From NCBI GenBank assembly GCA_000242815.2, contig AHHB01000031.1, positions 1 to 64,000 of the forward strand: DNA of 64,000 nt, in the 5' to 3' direction. Of this stretch, positions 35,234 to 45,080 are shown in pieces. The stretch's first letter is position 1. Every line of letters begins with the position of its first letter. Below the pieces are notes generated by a model, which was given only the letters and a program-made list of their open reading frames with translations, made no database searches and was not told where the DNA came from. The translations under genes and the position numbers were made by a program. The DNA comes from Janthinobacterium lividum PAMC 25724. GTDB taxonomy: Bacteria > Pseudomonadota > Gammaproteobacteria > Burkholderiales > Burkholderiaceae_D.

Positions 35234-36229
35234 ATGACCTTACATAAAGACAAACCGATCCTGCTGCTGGTCGATGATGAGGCGACGAATCTGCAGGTGC
35301 TGCGGCAGATCTTGCAGGACGATTACCTGCTGCTGTACGCCAAGGACGGCGCCAAGGCGCTGGAACTGGCGCAGAAGAACCCCGTCGAACTGATCCTGCT
35401 CGACATTATGATGCCCGCCATGACTGGCTACGAAGTGTGCCGCCAGCTCAAGGCCATGCCCCTCACCGCGGCCATTCCCGTCATTTTCGTCACCGCCCTG
35501 TGCGACGTGAAGGACGAGGCGGACGGTTTTGATGCCGGCGCCGTCGACTACATCATCAAGCCCGTCAGTCCATCCATCGTGCGTGCCCGCGTGCGCACGC
35601 ATTTGTCGCTGGTCGATGCCGAGCAATTGCGCCGCTCGCGCCTGCAAGTGATCCAGACCCTGGGTATGGCGGCCGAGTACAAGGATAACGAGACGGGCAT
35701 GCACGTCATCCGCATGAGCTATTACGCGCGCCAGTTGGCGCTGGCGGCCGGCTACAGTGCGGCCAGGGCGGAAGATTTGCTCAACGCGGCGCCCATGCAC
35801 GACGTCGGCAAGATCGGCATCCCCGACGCCATCCTGCAAAAACCGGGCAAGCTCGATGCGCACGAATGGAATGTCATGCGCCGCCATGCGGAAATCGGTG
35901 CGGCCATCATCGGCGAGCACGCGGGCGGTCTGTTGAAAATTGCGCGCAGCATCGCCCTCACGCACCACGAAAAATGGGATGGCAGCGGCTATCCGCAAGG
36001 CTTGAAAGGCGCGGAAATCCCGCACGAAGGGCGCATCGTCGCCATCGCCGACGTCTTCGACGCGCTCACCAGCGAACGCCCGTACAAGCCCGCCTGGACG
36101 GTGGTGGACGCCATCGCCACCATGCAGCGCGACAGCGGTGCGCACTTCGATCCTGACTTGCTGGTGCTGTTCGTGGAACACTTGCCGGCCATGCTGGAGA
36201 TCAAGGAAAAGTGGCGCGAGCCGGCGTAG
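35234..36229 (+). CDS. Response regulator with HD-GYP domain (c-di-GMP phosphodiesterase, RpfG-like)
   Basis: The 331-aa protein has a receiver domain (about 1-125, phospho-acceptor in LILLDIMMP, switch Lys in IIKPVS) and an HD-GYP domain with HDVGKIGIPD near 190 and HHEKWDGSGYPQG near 245. All catalytic motifs are intact, so it should hydrolyse cyclic di-GMP when activated. Starting 13 bp after the MHYT hybrid kinase, it is almost certainly its partner and would link a membrane or gas signal to c-di-GMP-controlled motility and biofilm. TGGGG lies six bases before ATG 35234; ATG 35222 is an in-frame alternative. Confidence 0.92.
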   Translation: MTLHKDKPILLLVDDEATNLQVLRQILQDDYLLLYAKDGAKALELAQKNPVELILLDIMMPAMTGYEVCRQLKAMPLTAAIPVIFVTALCDVKDEADGFDAGAVDYIIKPVSPSIVRARVRTHLSLVDAEQLRRSRLQVIQTLGMAAEYKDNETGMHVIRMSYYARQLALAAGYSAARAEDLLNAAPMHDVGKIGIPDAILQKPGKLDAHEWNVMRRHAEIGAAIIGEHAGGLLKIARSIALTHHEKWDGSGYPQGLKGAEIPHEGRIVAIADVFDALTSERPYKPAWTVVDAIATMQRDSGAHFDPDLLVLFVEHLPAMLEIKEKWREPA

Positions 36230-36244
36230 GACGACGGCATTGGC

Positions 36245-38128
36245 CTAATCAGGCAAGCGCAAAATGCGCCGTATCTCCAGGATCGCTTGCGGGCTTTCCT
36301 GCACGCTGTGCCATGAGGCGATGATTTTTTCCGACAGCGCGCCGTCGAGGTGGGCGCTGGCGTAGGGCACCACGCCGTCGCTCGATGCCGCCAGCGGCAG
36401 GCCCGGCGTGTCGTTGCCCATGATGGAGTAGTAGCGCACTTTCGGGCTAATGGGCAGGTCGGCTACCAGGCGCACGAACGGATCTTTGTCGCTGAGGTTA
36501 TCGATGCTGTTGGGAATATGCAGCGCTTCGCTGCTGCCCGTGTCGAGCTGCGCCAGGCTGGCGGCGGCGTCCGACAGCTGATCGAGCATGTTGAAAGGGA
36601 GCGTCACGAGGTTGGCGATCCAGCGCGCCACCCTGTGGTTGGCGAACGCAGTGCCGCGGTGCGGCGCGGCGATGAAGATGGCGCGATTGACCTGCGCCAT
36701 GGGCGCGAAATTGAGGTAAGGCGCCAGGCCGGCGCGTACTTTTTCCGCCTTCTCGCCCTCTAAATTGTATTCTTGCGTGATGGCGTCTAGCACGCTGTTG
36801 CTGGCGTCGGAGACCATCAGTCGCGCCAGCACGCCGCCCATGCTGTGGCCGATCAAGACCATGTCGTTTGCCGCATCGGCCTTGGCCGCAGGGTCGAACT
36901 GCGCCAAAGTCGTTTGCAGGGCCTGGCGGATGGCGACGTTGTTGGCGGCCAGCGGCGCGTTGCTCGGGTAGTACACTTGCCAGATCTGGTAGCGGCGGCG
37001 CAGCTGTTCGTCGCCCATCAGTTCATTTGCCACATTGATCCACGCTTCCGGGCTGCTGGCCAGGCCGTGCAGCATGACGATGGTGCGCTTGTTCGGGTCG
37101 TAGGGCTGCATCAGGTGCACCTGCGGGCGCGAAATGCCGTCGGCGCGGCCGAACAGGGTGCGCAGCGCCTGCACGCCGAAGCCGGAACGGGCCAGCCACA
37201 GGCCATAGCCGGCCGTGAAGTTGGCCGCCACGGGCAAGTCCTGGCCCGCCATGCGCGTCGATTCGTTGCGCGTCGGGTCGACCAGCATCACCATCAACTG
37301 CTGCGTGGCCAGCACTTCGCGCAAGCTGTTGCCGTCGAAGCGGATCAGCGCCGTAACGACGGGGTAGCGGGTCTCCTGGTACGGCACATGGCCGCCTGTC
37401 GACTCGCGCGGCTTGGGCATGACGGCGACCAGGTCGGCGCCGAAGCCGTCGCGCCGGTATATATTGCGCAGGCCGGAAAACGACAGCGAAGTCGCTGGCA
37501 GCAGTTCCTCGGGCAGCGTGCCGTCTTCGGGCAGGCGCAGGGCCGACAGCTCGCTGTCGATCTGCCAGCCGGCGAGGCCGATCACATGACCGTCGGGACG
37601 ATACTGGCCACGGTGGTGGAACAGATTGCCGACCGCTTTCTGCACGGCGTAGTTATAGTAGTCGCGGATTTGCGTCTGCCGTTCCTCGAAGGCGCGCTGG
37701 CCCGGCGTGCGCGCCGTGTAAAACAAATAGGCATAGGCGTAGCGGGCCGATTCGAGCCAGGCGGCCAGCACTTTGGCGCTGGCATGGCCGCCTTGCTGCT
37801 CTTCTGCCAGCGCGCTTTCGAGCCATAATTCGGAGAGTGTGGCCAGGCGCTGCTCGTCGCTGAGCAAATCGGAGCGGGCCAGGTCGGCGCGGCAGCTGCC
37901 CGTATTGGCGACGCAGGCGGCGCTGTCGCTGCCGATGATGCGCAGCACTTCGCTGGCCGAGGCGCTGAGCTTACCCGTGGTGAGGATGTCGCCGCGCCGT
38001 TGCTGCAGGTAGTCGGACGGCGAGATCGCGCTGACGGTGACGGCAGCGCAGCCGCTCAGTAGCGCCGCAGCGCAGAGCAGGGCGCAGGCGCGCACAGGCC
38101 GCATCAGCATCAGCATCAGTATCAGCAA
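36245..38128 (-). CDS. Lipoprotein with alpha/beta-hydrolase (lipase-like) domain
   Basis: The 627-aa product has a lipobox, ALLSGCAA, about 30 residues in, so it should be lipidated and sit in the outer or inner membrane facing the periplasm. The C-terminal half is an alpha/beta hydrolase with oxyanion-type IVMLHGLASSPEAW near 350, nucleophile elbow VLIGHSMGGVLARL near 425 and the late SDGVVPYASAHLDG and SWHSVQ, which supply likely Asp and His. The N-terminal 300 residues are of unknown fold. A lipase or esterase is likely. Start choice is uncertain because ATGs recur in a CTGATG tandem (38104-38128); none has a good ribosome site. Confidence 0.82.
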   Translation of the reverse strand: MLILMLMLMRPVRACALLCAAALLSGCAAVTVSAISPSDYLQQRRGDILTTGKLSASASEVLRIIGSDSAACVANTGSCRADLARSDLLSDEQRLATLSELWLESALAEEQQGGHASAKVLAAWLESARYAYAYLFYTARTPGQRAFEERQTQIRDYYNYAVQKAVGNLFHHRGQYRPDGHVIGLAGWQIDSELSALRLPEDGTLPEELLPATSLSFSGLRNIYRRDGFGADLVAVMPKPRESTGGHVPYQETRYPVVTALIRFDGNSLREVLATQQLMVMLVDPTRNESTRMAGQDLPVAANFTAGYGLWLARSGFGVQALRTLFGRADGISRPQVHLMQPYDPNKRTIVMLHGLASSPEAWINVANELMGDEQLRRRYQIWQVYYPSNAPLAANNVAIRQALQTTLAQFDPAAKADAANDMVLIGHSMGGVLARLMVSDASNSVLDAITQEYNLEGEKAEKVRAGLAPYLNFAPMAQVNRAIFIAAPHRGTAFANHRVARWIANLVTLPFNMLDQLSDAAASLAQLDTGSSEALHIPNSIDNLSDKDPFVRLVADLPISPKVRYYSIMGNDTPGLPLAASSDGVVPYASAHLDGALSEKIIASWHSVQESPQAILEIRRILRLPD

Positions 38129-38150
38129 GTTGAGGTGAAATGAGGGCGCG

Positions 38151-38927
38151 TTAGAACGAGTAGACCAGGGTCAGCGACGTTTGCGTATCCGTGTTCTTCT
38201 TGTCGTCCGGTACGCGCGTGTCGTTGCGGGCGCTGAAGGCGGCCTTCATTTGCATGGTGCCGTTGATCTTGGTGCTCAGGGCAGTTTCGGCGATGGAGTG
38301 GGTGTTTGAGGTGCCCCGTTCGACGCTGATCGTCTGCGTAAATATCGCCGACTGGCTGATTTTCCACTTCATGGAGGCCGCGCCGCGCACCGTCAGGCCG
38401 TGCTCCGATTCGCCCGCGTCGTTGGTGCCGCTGAAATAGCCAGGACCGACTTCCACGTCGACGCTTTTGTCGTTCGACTGGTACCAGCGCGAGCCATGAC
38501 CGACGGCCAGGGTCGAGTACTTGGTGTAGGCGCCGAACTTGTCGTTCACGTGCGAGGCAAGCACAAACAGTTTTTCATGGTTGGACATCAGCTTGTAAGC
38601 GGCCTTGGCGGAGGCGGAAAAGCGTTCTGCCGAGCGCTCGCGCACTTTTTCCCCGTGCTCGTTCGTCGTTTCATCTTCCTTGAAGTAGCCGCTGAAGATG
38701 TACTGGTTGCTCCAGTCGTCGAGCTCCTGGCGCGCGTCGATCTTGCCCGTGATGGAGGTGCCGACCGTATTGCCCGAGGTGGTGATGGCGCCTAGTTCGG
38801 CGGAGGTGCTCCAGCTGCCGATGGGAATTTCATCGAATAGCATGCTTAGCTTGGAGTCTGCGGCGGCGGCGCTGCCGCAAGTAATGGCCGTGGCCAGCGC
38901 CAGTGCGAGAGAGTGGGTCGATTTCAT
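38151..38927 (-). CDS. DUF481 outer-membrane protein
   Basis: The 258-aa precursor has a signal peptide (to about SAAAAD) and a DUF481 beta-barrel. The barrel has alternating strands such as STSAELGAITTSGNTVGTSI, QYIFSGYFKEDETTNEHGEK and a terminal SLTLVYSF ending in phenylalanine, as outer-membrane proteins do. DUF481 proteins are salt-stress-linked or uncharacterised outer-membrane barrels. It lies 22 bp upstream of the lipase-like lipoprotein gene on the same strand, so the two probably form an operon with envelope functions. ATG 38927 is fixed by the signal peptide. Confidence 0.88.
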   Translation of the reverse strand: MKSTHSLALALATAITCGSAAAADSKLSMLFDEIPIGSWSTSAELGAITTSGNTVGTSITGKIDARQELDDWSNQYIFSGYFKEDETTNEHGEKVRERSAERFSASAKAAYKLMSNHEKLFVLASHVNDKFGAYTKYSTLAVGHGSRWYQSNDKSVDVEVGPGYFSGTNDAGESEHGLTVRGAASMKWKISQSAIFTQTISVERGTSNTHSIAETALSTKINGTMQMKAAFSARNDTRVPDDKKNTDTQTSLTLVYSF

Positions 38928-39381
38928 GGCAGTATTCGTCTGTGGCACGCGCCAGGCGCACCTGCTGTGTGAGTGGCAGTGGTATCGATGCAGGCCGCGG
39001 CAAGCCGGGAGGCGCCGATAAGAGCTGCGCACATGCGCGCGGGCGCGGCCAAACATTCTAGAGCGCATATTGTACCCGACCCTGTCATCGTTCGCCGCAC
39101 GCGCCGGTGTGCACGAATTATGTTGCAATAGTAGCAGTAATTGAAGAATAAAATATGTGGAGCATGAGCATGAACACGCCATGCCATGCCAGCTTGTCGC
39201 TGTGGCCTGGCTGTGCCGAAGCGCAACTGCCCGATTGTCAAGCTGCACGGAAAGTAGCACTAGCCTGCATGCGCGCTGACGCCACGGGAGTGCGACAAGT
39301 CTGGCAAGTGGCGCTTGTCTGGCGTATGCTGCGGCTATTCTCTGCGGCTATTCTCTGCCCGATCTTTACAAGGAATCTCCC
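38928..39381. other. Divergent intergenic region
   Basis: These 454 bp separate the DUF481 gene from the response-regulator gene. A 13-bp tandem duplication lies just before the latter (39331-39356). The middle is AT-rich (39110-39170). No gene is recognised. Confidence 0.45.
39331..39356. repeat. 13-bp tandem duplication GCGGCTATTCTCT x2
   Basis: The unit GCGGCTATTCTCT is exactly duplicated at 39331-39343 and 39344-39356, 25 bp before the GTG start of the response-regulator gene, so it changes promoter or leader spacing. Confidence 0.7.
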
Positions 39382-40068
39382 GTGCGCTGCCTGGTCATTG
39401 AAGACGAAGCCGAAACTTCTCGTTACATTTGTGCCGGCCTGCGCGAGGCGGGCCACGACGTCACCGCCTGCGACAACGGTATCGACGGCATGCGCCTGGC
39501 CTGCGGCGAAGATTGGGATGCGCTGGTGCTCGACCGCCTGCTGCCCGGCGAGATTGATGGCTTGGCCATTGTTGCCCGCCTGCGCGGCATGGGCTGCAAT
39601 ACGCCCGTGCTGGTGCTGTCGGCGCTGTCCAGCGTCGACGAGCGCGTGCGCGGCCTGCGCAGCGGCGGCGACGATTATCTGTCGAAACCGTTCGCCATCG
39701 CCGAACTGCTGGCCCGCATCGAGGCGCTGCTGCGGCGCGCCGCGCCCGTTCCCGAATCGACGCAACTGCAAGTGGCTGACCTGGTGCTCGACATGCGCAC
39801 CATGCGCGTGACGCGCGCCAACCGGCAAATCGCCCTGCAGCCGCGTGAATTTCGCCTGCTGGAATACCTGATGCGCCATCAAGGCCAGTCCGTCACGCGT
39901 GCCATGCTGCTCGAAGCCGTATGGGATTACCATTTCGACCCGCAGACGAACGTCATCGATGTGCAGGTGAGTCGCTTGCGCACCAAGGTGGACAAGGAGT
40001 TTTCCCCGCCGCTGATCCATACGGTGCGCGGCGTCGGCTACACCCTGGGCGTGCTCGAGAGTGCTTGA
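39382..40068 (+). CDS. OmpR/PhoB-family response regulator
   Basis: The 228-aa protein has a receiver domain (MRCLVIEDEAETSRYI, phospho-Asp in ALVLDRLLPGEIDG, Lys in YLSKPF) and a winged-helix output domain (LQPREFRLLEYLMRHQGQSV, SRLRTKVD, HTVRGVGYTLG). This is the arrangement of copper/heavy-metal or generic membrane-stress regulators of the QseB/CusR type; the signal is unknown. The GTG start follows AAGGA by seven bases. Its stop overlaps the kinase start by 8 bp. Confidence 0.93.
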   Translation: MRCLVIEDEAETSRYICAGLREAGHDVTACDNGIDGMRLACGEDWDALVLDRLLPGEIDGLAIVARLRGMGCNTPVLVLSALSSVDERVRGLRSGGDDYLSKPFAIAELLARIEALLRRAAPVPESTQLQVADLVLDMRTMRVTRANRQIALQPREFRLLEYLMRHQGQSVTRAMLLEAVWDYHFDPQTNVIDVQVSRLRTKVDKEFSPPLIHTVRGVGYTLGVLESA

Positions 40069-41412
40069 CTGGCACCGCTCCATTGCGGCCCGCCTGGCGC
40101 TCGGCTATGGCGTGCTGGTGGTCGTCTCGATCAGCATCGTTTGCGCCGTATTCTATTTCGGCACCATCGGCGTGCTTGACCGCAGCGTGGACCGTAAGCT
40201 GACCGTGCTCTCGGAGCGCCTCGCGGCGCTGTACCAGCAAGGTGGCAGCAGCCGCACGACGGCGGAAATTGCCCATCTGCTGACCGACCGTACCGACAGC
40301 GACACGGAGATATTCTTGCTGGTCGACGCCGATGGCCGCCGCGTGGCGGGCAATCTGTCTTCCTGGCCCGACGCTGCCAGTCCGATGGGGCGCTTGCTGC
40401 ACCACGACGTCACGCGCGAAGGGCGCAGGGGGCCCGCGCGCATGTTGGTCCGTGAACTGGCCGGTGGCGCGCGCCTGTTTGTCGGACGCGACATGGAAGA
40501 GGGCAAGTCTATCCGCATGCTGGTACTGCGCTCGCTGGCCTATGGCGGCGCGGTGGCCATCTTGCTGGTGGTGGCGGGTGCCTGGCTGTTTCGCCGCCAG
40601 CTCGAGGCGCGCATCGGTCAAATCCGTCGCACTGCCGGGGAAATCGAGGCGGGCGACCTGAGCAGGCGCATCCCCGTCGCCAGTGAGGATGAATTCGGCT
40701 TGCTGAGCCGCGATATCAACCGCATGCTTGACCGCATCGAACACTTGATGGAGGCGTGCGTCACGTATCGAACGCCATTGCGCATGACTTGCGCACGCCG
40801 CTGGCGCGCATCCGCAACAAGCTCGACGGCGCCTTGCGCCAGCAGCAGAGCGTGGCCGGCTACGAAAGTGCAGCGCAGGCGGCTATCGACGATATCGACG
40901 ACCTGACGCGCGTGTTCGACAAGCTGCTGCAGATCGCGGCGGCCGAATCGGGCATGCGTCCCGAGAATTTCGATGACATTGACCTGTATCAGATCGGCGC
41001 TGACATCGTGGAAATGTACGAAGCCACCGCCGACGAGCAGGGCGTGCTGCTGGTGCAGATGTTTGGCGACAGCGTGCCGGCGCGCGGCGATCGCAATCTG
41101 CTGGGCAGCGCGCTGGCCAGCCTGGTCGACAATGCCATCAAGTATGCGGGACCGGGTGCCACGGTGGAAGTGTCGGCCGGCAGCGATGAAGAGGGCAGTT
41201 GGTTGGCTGTGCGCGACAACGGCCCCGGCGTGCCGAGCGAAGAATTGGCGAAGCTGACGCAGCGTTTTTACCGCCTCGACAAGAGCCGCCACCTGCCCGG
41301 CAATGGCCTCGGTCTATCCATCGTGGCCGCTATCGCCGCCTTGCATGGGGGCAGCCTCGATATCGAGGATGCGGCGCCGGGCTTGCGCCTACGCCTGCGC
41401 CTGCTGCGCTGA
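40061..41412 (+). pseudogene. Sensor histidine kinase disrupted by a 1-base frameshift
   Basis: The first frame (to about 40755) encodes two membrane helices (about 10-33 and 165-187) around a periplasmic sensor, then a HAMP domain ending DRIEHLME. The second frame (from 40756) carries VRHVSNAIAHDLRTPLARIR with the phospho-acceptor His, DNAIKYAGPG, RDNGPGVP and GLGLSIV. The frames join perfectly if one G is restored in GAGGCGTG near 40753 (IEHLME-GVRHVSNAIAHDL). As read, the upstream frame runs to 40906 without the kinase core. It is either a recent null mutation or a sequencing error. It should pair with the preceding response regulator. Confidence 0.85.
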
Positions 41413-41604
41413 GTTGTCGTTGCCATTGCCAGACTGGTGTGGCATTTCGGCACATTACCAACTTGTAACCCCCTTCATTTTCGCCTCCCCCTATCATCTG
41501 TTCGATCCGGCGTAAAGCGGCTGCCTGCGCGTAGTCGCCGTTGCCGGGCTGCTTGCGGCTGTCGCCGCGTCCCGTTCATACAGACCCGTCGTAGAGCCAT
41601 TTTC

Positions 41605-42504
41605 ATGCAACCTTTTACCGCCACAGGCGACAACGCCGCGCAGCAGCAGCCGGCACTGCGCCAGCATGGCCATCGCCTCAAGGCCGCCCTGGGCGTGTTG
41701 GTCTTTCCCGTGCAGCGCGCGCGCTGGCAAGCCTTCATTGCCGGCACGCCCGGCCTGGCGGCGCTGGCGCAAGCCCATCCCAGCCTGCTGTACAAAATCT
41801 ACCGCCCCTATGCCAGTCGCCACATTGGCTGCGCGGCGCGGGCGGAGCTGTTGCGCGGGCATTACCGCTTTCTGTGGCAGGCGGGCGCTCGTCCGCTGGT
41901 GGAATACGCGGCACGCCACGCGCTGGTGTTGGCCGCTATCGAGGGCAAGGATGGCGCCATCTACCGATTGCAACTGACGGCTATCCACGACAGCCACCGC
42001 GAGGGCGACCTGTGCCTGCGCCTGACGCGCGACGGCGTCTCGCTGTACCTGGCCAGTTTCCTGTTCCGGCCGCAGCCCGGCGGCTGCGCCATCCAGCTGG
42101 GCGCCTTGCAGGGCTTGCGCTCGGCCGCCGGCGCCCAGGCGGTGAAGGAGGCTACGCGCGCGCTGCACGGCTGCCGGCCGAAAAACCTGATGGTGGCCGC
42201 CTTGCGCGACCTCGGTGACTTTTTTGGCTGCGGCCATCTGGACCTGGTCAGCAATGCCAATCGCATCGCGCTGAACTGGCATCGGCGCCGTCATATCTCC
42301 AGCGACTACGACCTGGCGTGGCAGGAACTGCAGGCCTTGCCTACCAGCGACGGCAATTACCGCCTGCCCTGCAGCGCTTGCGGGATGCCTGACCTGGAGC
42401 AGCTGCCGTCGAAAAAGCGGGCCGAAGCGCGTCGCCGCGGTGCCATGTTGCTGCAGTTGGCGGCAGACATGCGCTGGCAAGTGGCGGCCCTGTTGCACAC
42501 ATGA
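41605..42504 (+). CDS. DUF535 (VirK/YbjX) family protein
   Basis: The 299-aa protein matches the DUF535 family: HPSLLYKIYRPYASRHIGCA, RADLL-like AELLRGHYRFL, an I-HDSHREGDLCLRLTRDG-SLYLASF stretch, IQLGALQGLR, ATRALHGCRPKNLMVAALRD and CGHLDLVSNANRI. Relatives VirK and YbjX are linked to antimicrobial-peptide resistance and virulence-factor expression, with unknown biochemistry. ATG 41605 has only a weak upstream GAG. It lies 192 bp after the kinase and appears monocistronic. Confidence 0.85.
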   Translation: MQPFTATGDNAAQQQPALRQHGHRLKAALGVLVFPVQRARWQAFIAGTPGLAALAQAHPSLLYKIYRPYASRHIGCAARAELLRGHYRFLWQAGARPLVEYAARHALVLAAIEGKDGAIYRLQLTAIHDSHREGDLCLRLTRDGVSLYLASFLFRPQPGGCAIQLGALQGLRSAAGAQAVKEATRALHGCRPKNLMVAALRDLGDFFGCGHLDLVSNANRIALNWHRRRHISSDYDLAWQELQALPTSDGNYRLPCSACGMPDLEQLPSKKRAEARRRGAMLLQLAADMRWQVAALLHT

Positions 42505-42519
42505 TCAAGACGCAGTGAA

Positions 42520-42539
42520 CGGGCAAGCCCGCATTTTTT
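42520..42539 (+). terminator. Weak terminator before hemB
   Basis: CGGG and CCCG pair around CAAG, followed by CATTTTTTG. The stem is short. A second GC hairpin, GCCGGGCGGCCCGGC, lies near 42558-42573. Confidence 0.35.
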
Positions 42540-42630
42540 GACCTGCGCGGCTTTTTTGCCGGGCGGCCCGGCGCAATCGGCTTGATCGGCGTATACTCAC
42601 TGGCGTTCTCAACCTGAAGCCAGTGATCCC

Positions 42631-43605
42631 ATGCCAGCAAACTACCCAACTTCGCGCATGCGCCGTCTGCGCGCGACCCCGCAACTGCGCGAGCTGTTTC
42701 GCGAGACCGAGATCAATCCGCGCGACCTGGTCCTGCCGATCTTTGTCGACGAAGGTGCCAGCGATTTCATCGACATCACCTCCATGCCTGGCGTGCGCCG
42801 CATTCCCGAAGCGAAGCTGGCGCAGGAAATCGAGCGCTACGCGCGCGCCGGTTTGCGCTCCGTCATGACGTTCGGCATTTCGCACCATAAGGATAGCCAT
42901 GGCACCGATACCCTGAACCCGGACGGCCTGGTGGCGCGCATGTCGCGCATCATCAAGGATGCCGTGCCGGAAATGGTGGTCATGTCCGATACCTGCTTTT
43001 GCGAATACACGGACCACGGCCATTGCGGCATCTTGCATGGCGACACGGTCGACAACGACAGCACGGTGCTGAACCTGGGCAAGCAGGCTGTCATCGCCGC
43101 CCAGGCTGGCGCCGACATCATCGCGCCATCGGCCGCCATGGATGGCCAGGTAGCGGCGATCCGCAGCGCGCTCGACGCGGCCGGCTTCCACGACACGCCC
43201 GTGATGGCGTATTCGACCAAGTTCGCTTCCGGCCTGTACGGCCCGTTCCGCGACGCCGCCGGCAGCACCCTCAAGGGTGACCGTAAAACGTATCAGATGG
43301 ACCCGATGAACCGCCGCGAAGCGATCCGCGAGTCCTTGATCGACGAAGCCGAAGGCGCCGATGCGCTGATGGTGAAGCCGGCCGGCGCCTACCTCGACAT
43401 CATCCGCGACTTGCGCGAAGTGACGCGCCTGCCGATCGGCGCCTACCAGGTCAGCGGCGAATACGCGATGATCAAGTTCGCCGCGCAGGCGGGCGCCATC
43501 GACGAGCGCCGCGTGGTGCAGGAAACCCTCGGTGCCATCAAGCGCGCGGGCGCGGACATGATCTTTACGTACTTCGCGATGGATGTGCTGAATAATCCGT
43601 ACTAA
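42631..43605 (+). CDS. hemB: Delta-aminolevulinic acid dehydratase (porphobilinogen synthase)
   Basis: The 324-aa enzyme condenses two 5-aminolevulinate molecules to porphobilinogen in heme synthesis. The cysteine-rich segment [16 protein letters not shown] matches the zinc-binding type. [30 protein letters not shown] with a Schiff-base lysine and [16 protein letters not shown] with the second lysine are all present. [16 protein letters not shown] is also standard. The ATG at 42631 has no strong ribosome site. It is a single gene between unrelated neighbours. Confidence 0.96.
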   Translation: MPANYPTSRMRRLRATPQLRELFRETEINPRDLVLPIFVDEGASDFIDITSMPGVRRIPEAKLAQEIERYARAGLRSVMTFGISHHKDSHGTDTLNPDGLVARMSRIIKDAVPEMVVMSDTCFCEYTDHGHCGILHGDTVDNDSTVLNLGKQAVIAAQAGADIIAPSAAMDGQVAAIRSALDAAGFHDTPVMAYSTKFASGLYGPFRDAAGSTLKGDRKTYQMDPMNRREAIRESLIDEAEGADALMVKPAGAYLDIIRDLREVTRLPIGAYQVSGEYAMIKFAAQAGAIDERRVVQETLGAIKRAGADMIFTYFAMDVLNNPY

Positions 43606-43683
43606 GTCAACACGGGGCAGGGCAGCCGCCTTTTCAGCTATCATGCGCGCTGCCCAACCTGGTCCTACGATGTGTAGCCTCCT

Positions 43684-45027
43684 ATGCCCCTGAAAATCTC
43701 CCGCATCCTGCACGCCGGCTATGTCTTCGAATGTGAAGGCACGGCCATCGCCTTCGACCCCATCGTCGAAAACCCGTTCAGCCGCAACTGCCACGCCTTT
43801 CCCTCGGTGCGCTTCGACCTCGATGCCGTGCGCCGGCTGCGCTGGGATGCCGTTTTCATCTCGCACTTCCACGACGACCACTGCTCGCTGGACAGCCTCG
43901 ATGTGCTCGACCGCGCCACGCCCATCTACCTCTACTGCGTCTTCGACGAGTTATTCGCGATGCTGCGTGCGCTCGGTTTTACTGCCGTCGCGCGCTTGCA
44001 TGTCGATATGCCCGTGCGTGTCGGTGCCATCGAGGTGATTCCGCGCCGGGCGCTGGACGATGATGTCGATTCGCTGTTCCAGGTGCGCGCCGCCGGCCTG
44101 AATGTGCTCAACGTCGTCGATTCCTGGATCGGTCCCGAAACCTTGGCGCAGCTGGCCGCCTTTGCTCCCTGGGACATGGTCTTGTGGCCCTTCCAGACCA
44201 TGCGCGAGATTGCCGTCATCGCGCCCTCGCTGGCAGCGCGCGACCAGGTGACACTGCCCGATGACTGGGTGCCGCAATTGCGCGCCCTGGCGCCGCGTTA
44301 CTTGGTGCCCAGCTCTTGCCAGTTCGTACAGGAAGATTGGTCCTGGTACAACCAGGCGATGTTCCCGATAACGTACCGCCAGTTTGCGCAGGAGATCGGT
44401 GCCGCCCTGCCTGATGCGCACATTTTTCGCCTCGATCCGTCCACGTCCGTGCTGCTCGATGCGCAGGGCTTGACGCCCGCCGCGCCGCTGCCCTGGGTCA
44501 TCCCCGTGGGACCGCAGGACGTCGACTTCGACTATCGTCCGGCGCTATGCCCGCCCGCTACCGCCGACATCGCCCGCCATTTTGCGCCCTTGAATGCCGC
44601 CGAGACGGCGCTGGTGCTCGATTTTTGCCAGTCCGGCTTGCTCGAGCGCTACCGCGACATGGAACTGTCCGAAGACAGCTATTTCCAGGCCCCACGCCTG
44701 TGGCGCTTGTCGCTGTATGGCCATGACGGCGGCGTCACCGTCCTGCATTACCGCACGCATGGCGACGTGATCGACCTTGTACCGGGCACCGGCGAGGCGC
44801 CGGACTGGACTACCGAAGTGCCCTTGGTGAAGTGCCATGCGGCGCTGGTGCTCGGTGAATCGCTGACATCAATGTATATGCGCATCAACGATGGCCCGTT
44901 TGACGCGGCGACGCAGGCAGAACTGATGGACGCCGACATCGTCGACGACCCCTTGATCCGCTGCCTGTTCAACGACGCCATCGGCGCTTACCAGGCAGCG
45001 CAGCTCAAGCGTTTGCTGGCCCGCTGA
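43684..45027 (+). CDS. Metallo-beta-lactamase-fold hydrolase
   Basis: The 447-aa protein begins with an MBL-fold domain (about 1-230) containing HFHDDH near residue 60, the metal-site motif of the superfamily, and [14 protein letters not shown] further on. It lacks the usual later G-H-T-x-G-H, and the last 200 residues form an unfamiliar extension. It is cytoplasmic, since no signal peptide is present. It could be an L-ascorbate-6-phosphate lactonase-like or otherwise uncharacterised hydrolase. It lies upstream of msrA by 53 bp on the same strand. Confidence 0.75.
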   Translation: MPLKISRILHAGYVFECEGTAIAFDPIVENPFSRNCHAFPSVRFDLDAVRRLRWDAVFISHFHDDHCSLDSLDVLDRATPIYLYCVFDELFAMLRALGFTAVARLHVDMPVRVGAIEVIPRRALDDDVDSLFQVRAAGLNVLNVVDSWIGPETLAQLAAFAPWDMVLWPFQTMREIAVIAPSLAARDQVTLPDDWVPQLRALAPRYLVPSSCQFVQEDWSWYNQAMFPITYRQFAQEIGAALPDAHIFRLDPSTSVLLDAQGLTPAAPLPWVIPVGPQDVDFDYRPALCPPATADIARHFAPLNAAETALVLDFCQSGLLERYRDMELSEDSYFQAPRLWRLSLYGHDGGVTVLHYRTHGDVIDLVPGTGEAPDWTTEVPLVKCHAALVLGESLTSMYMRINDGPFDAATQAELMDADIVDDPLIRCLFNDAIGAYQAAQLKRLLAR

Positions 45028-45080
45028 AGAAAATGCCGCGACAGGGTAAGATAAGGTCCTCAGATCAAGGAATGAACAAC

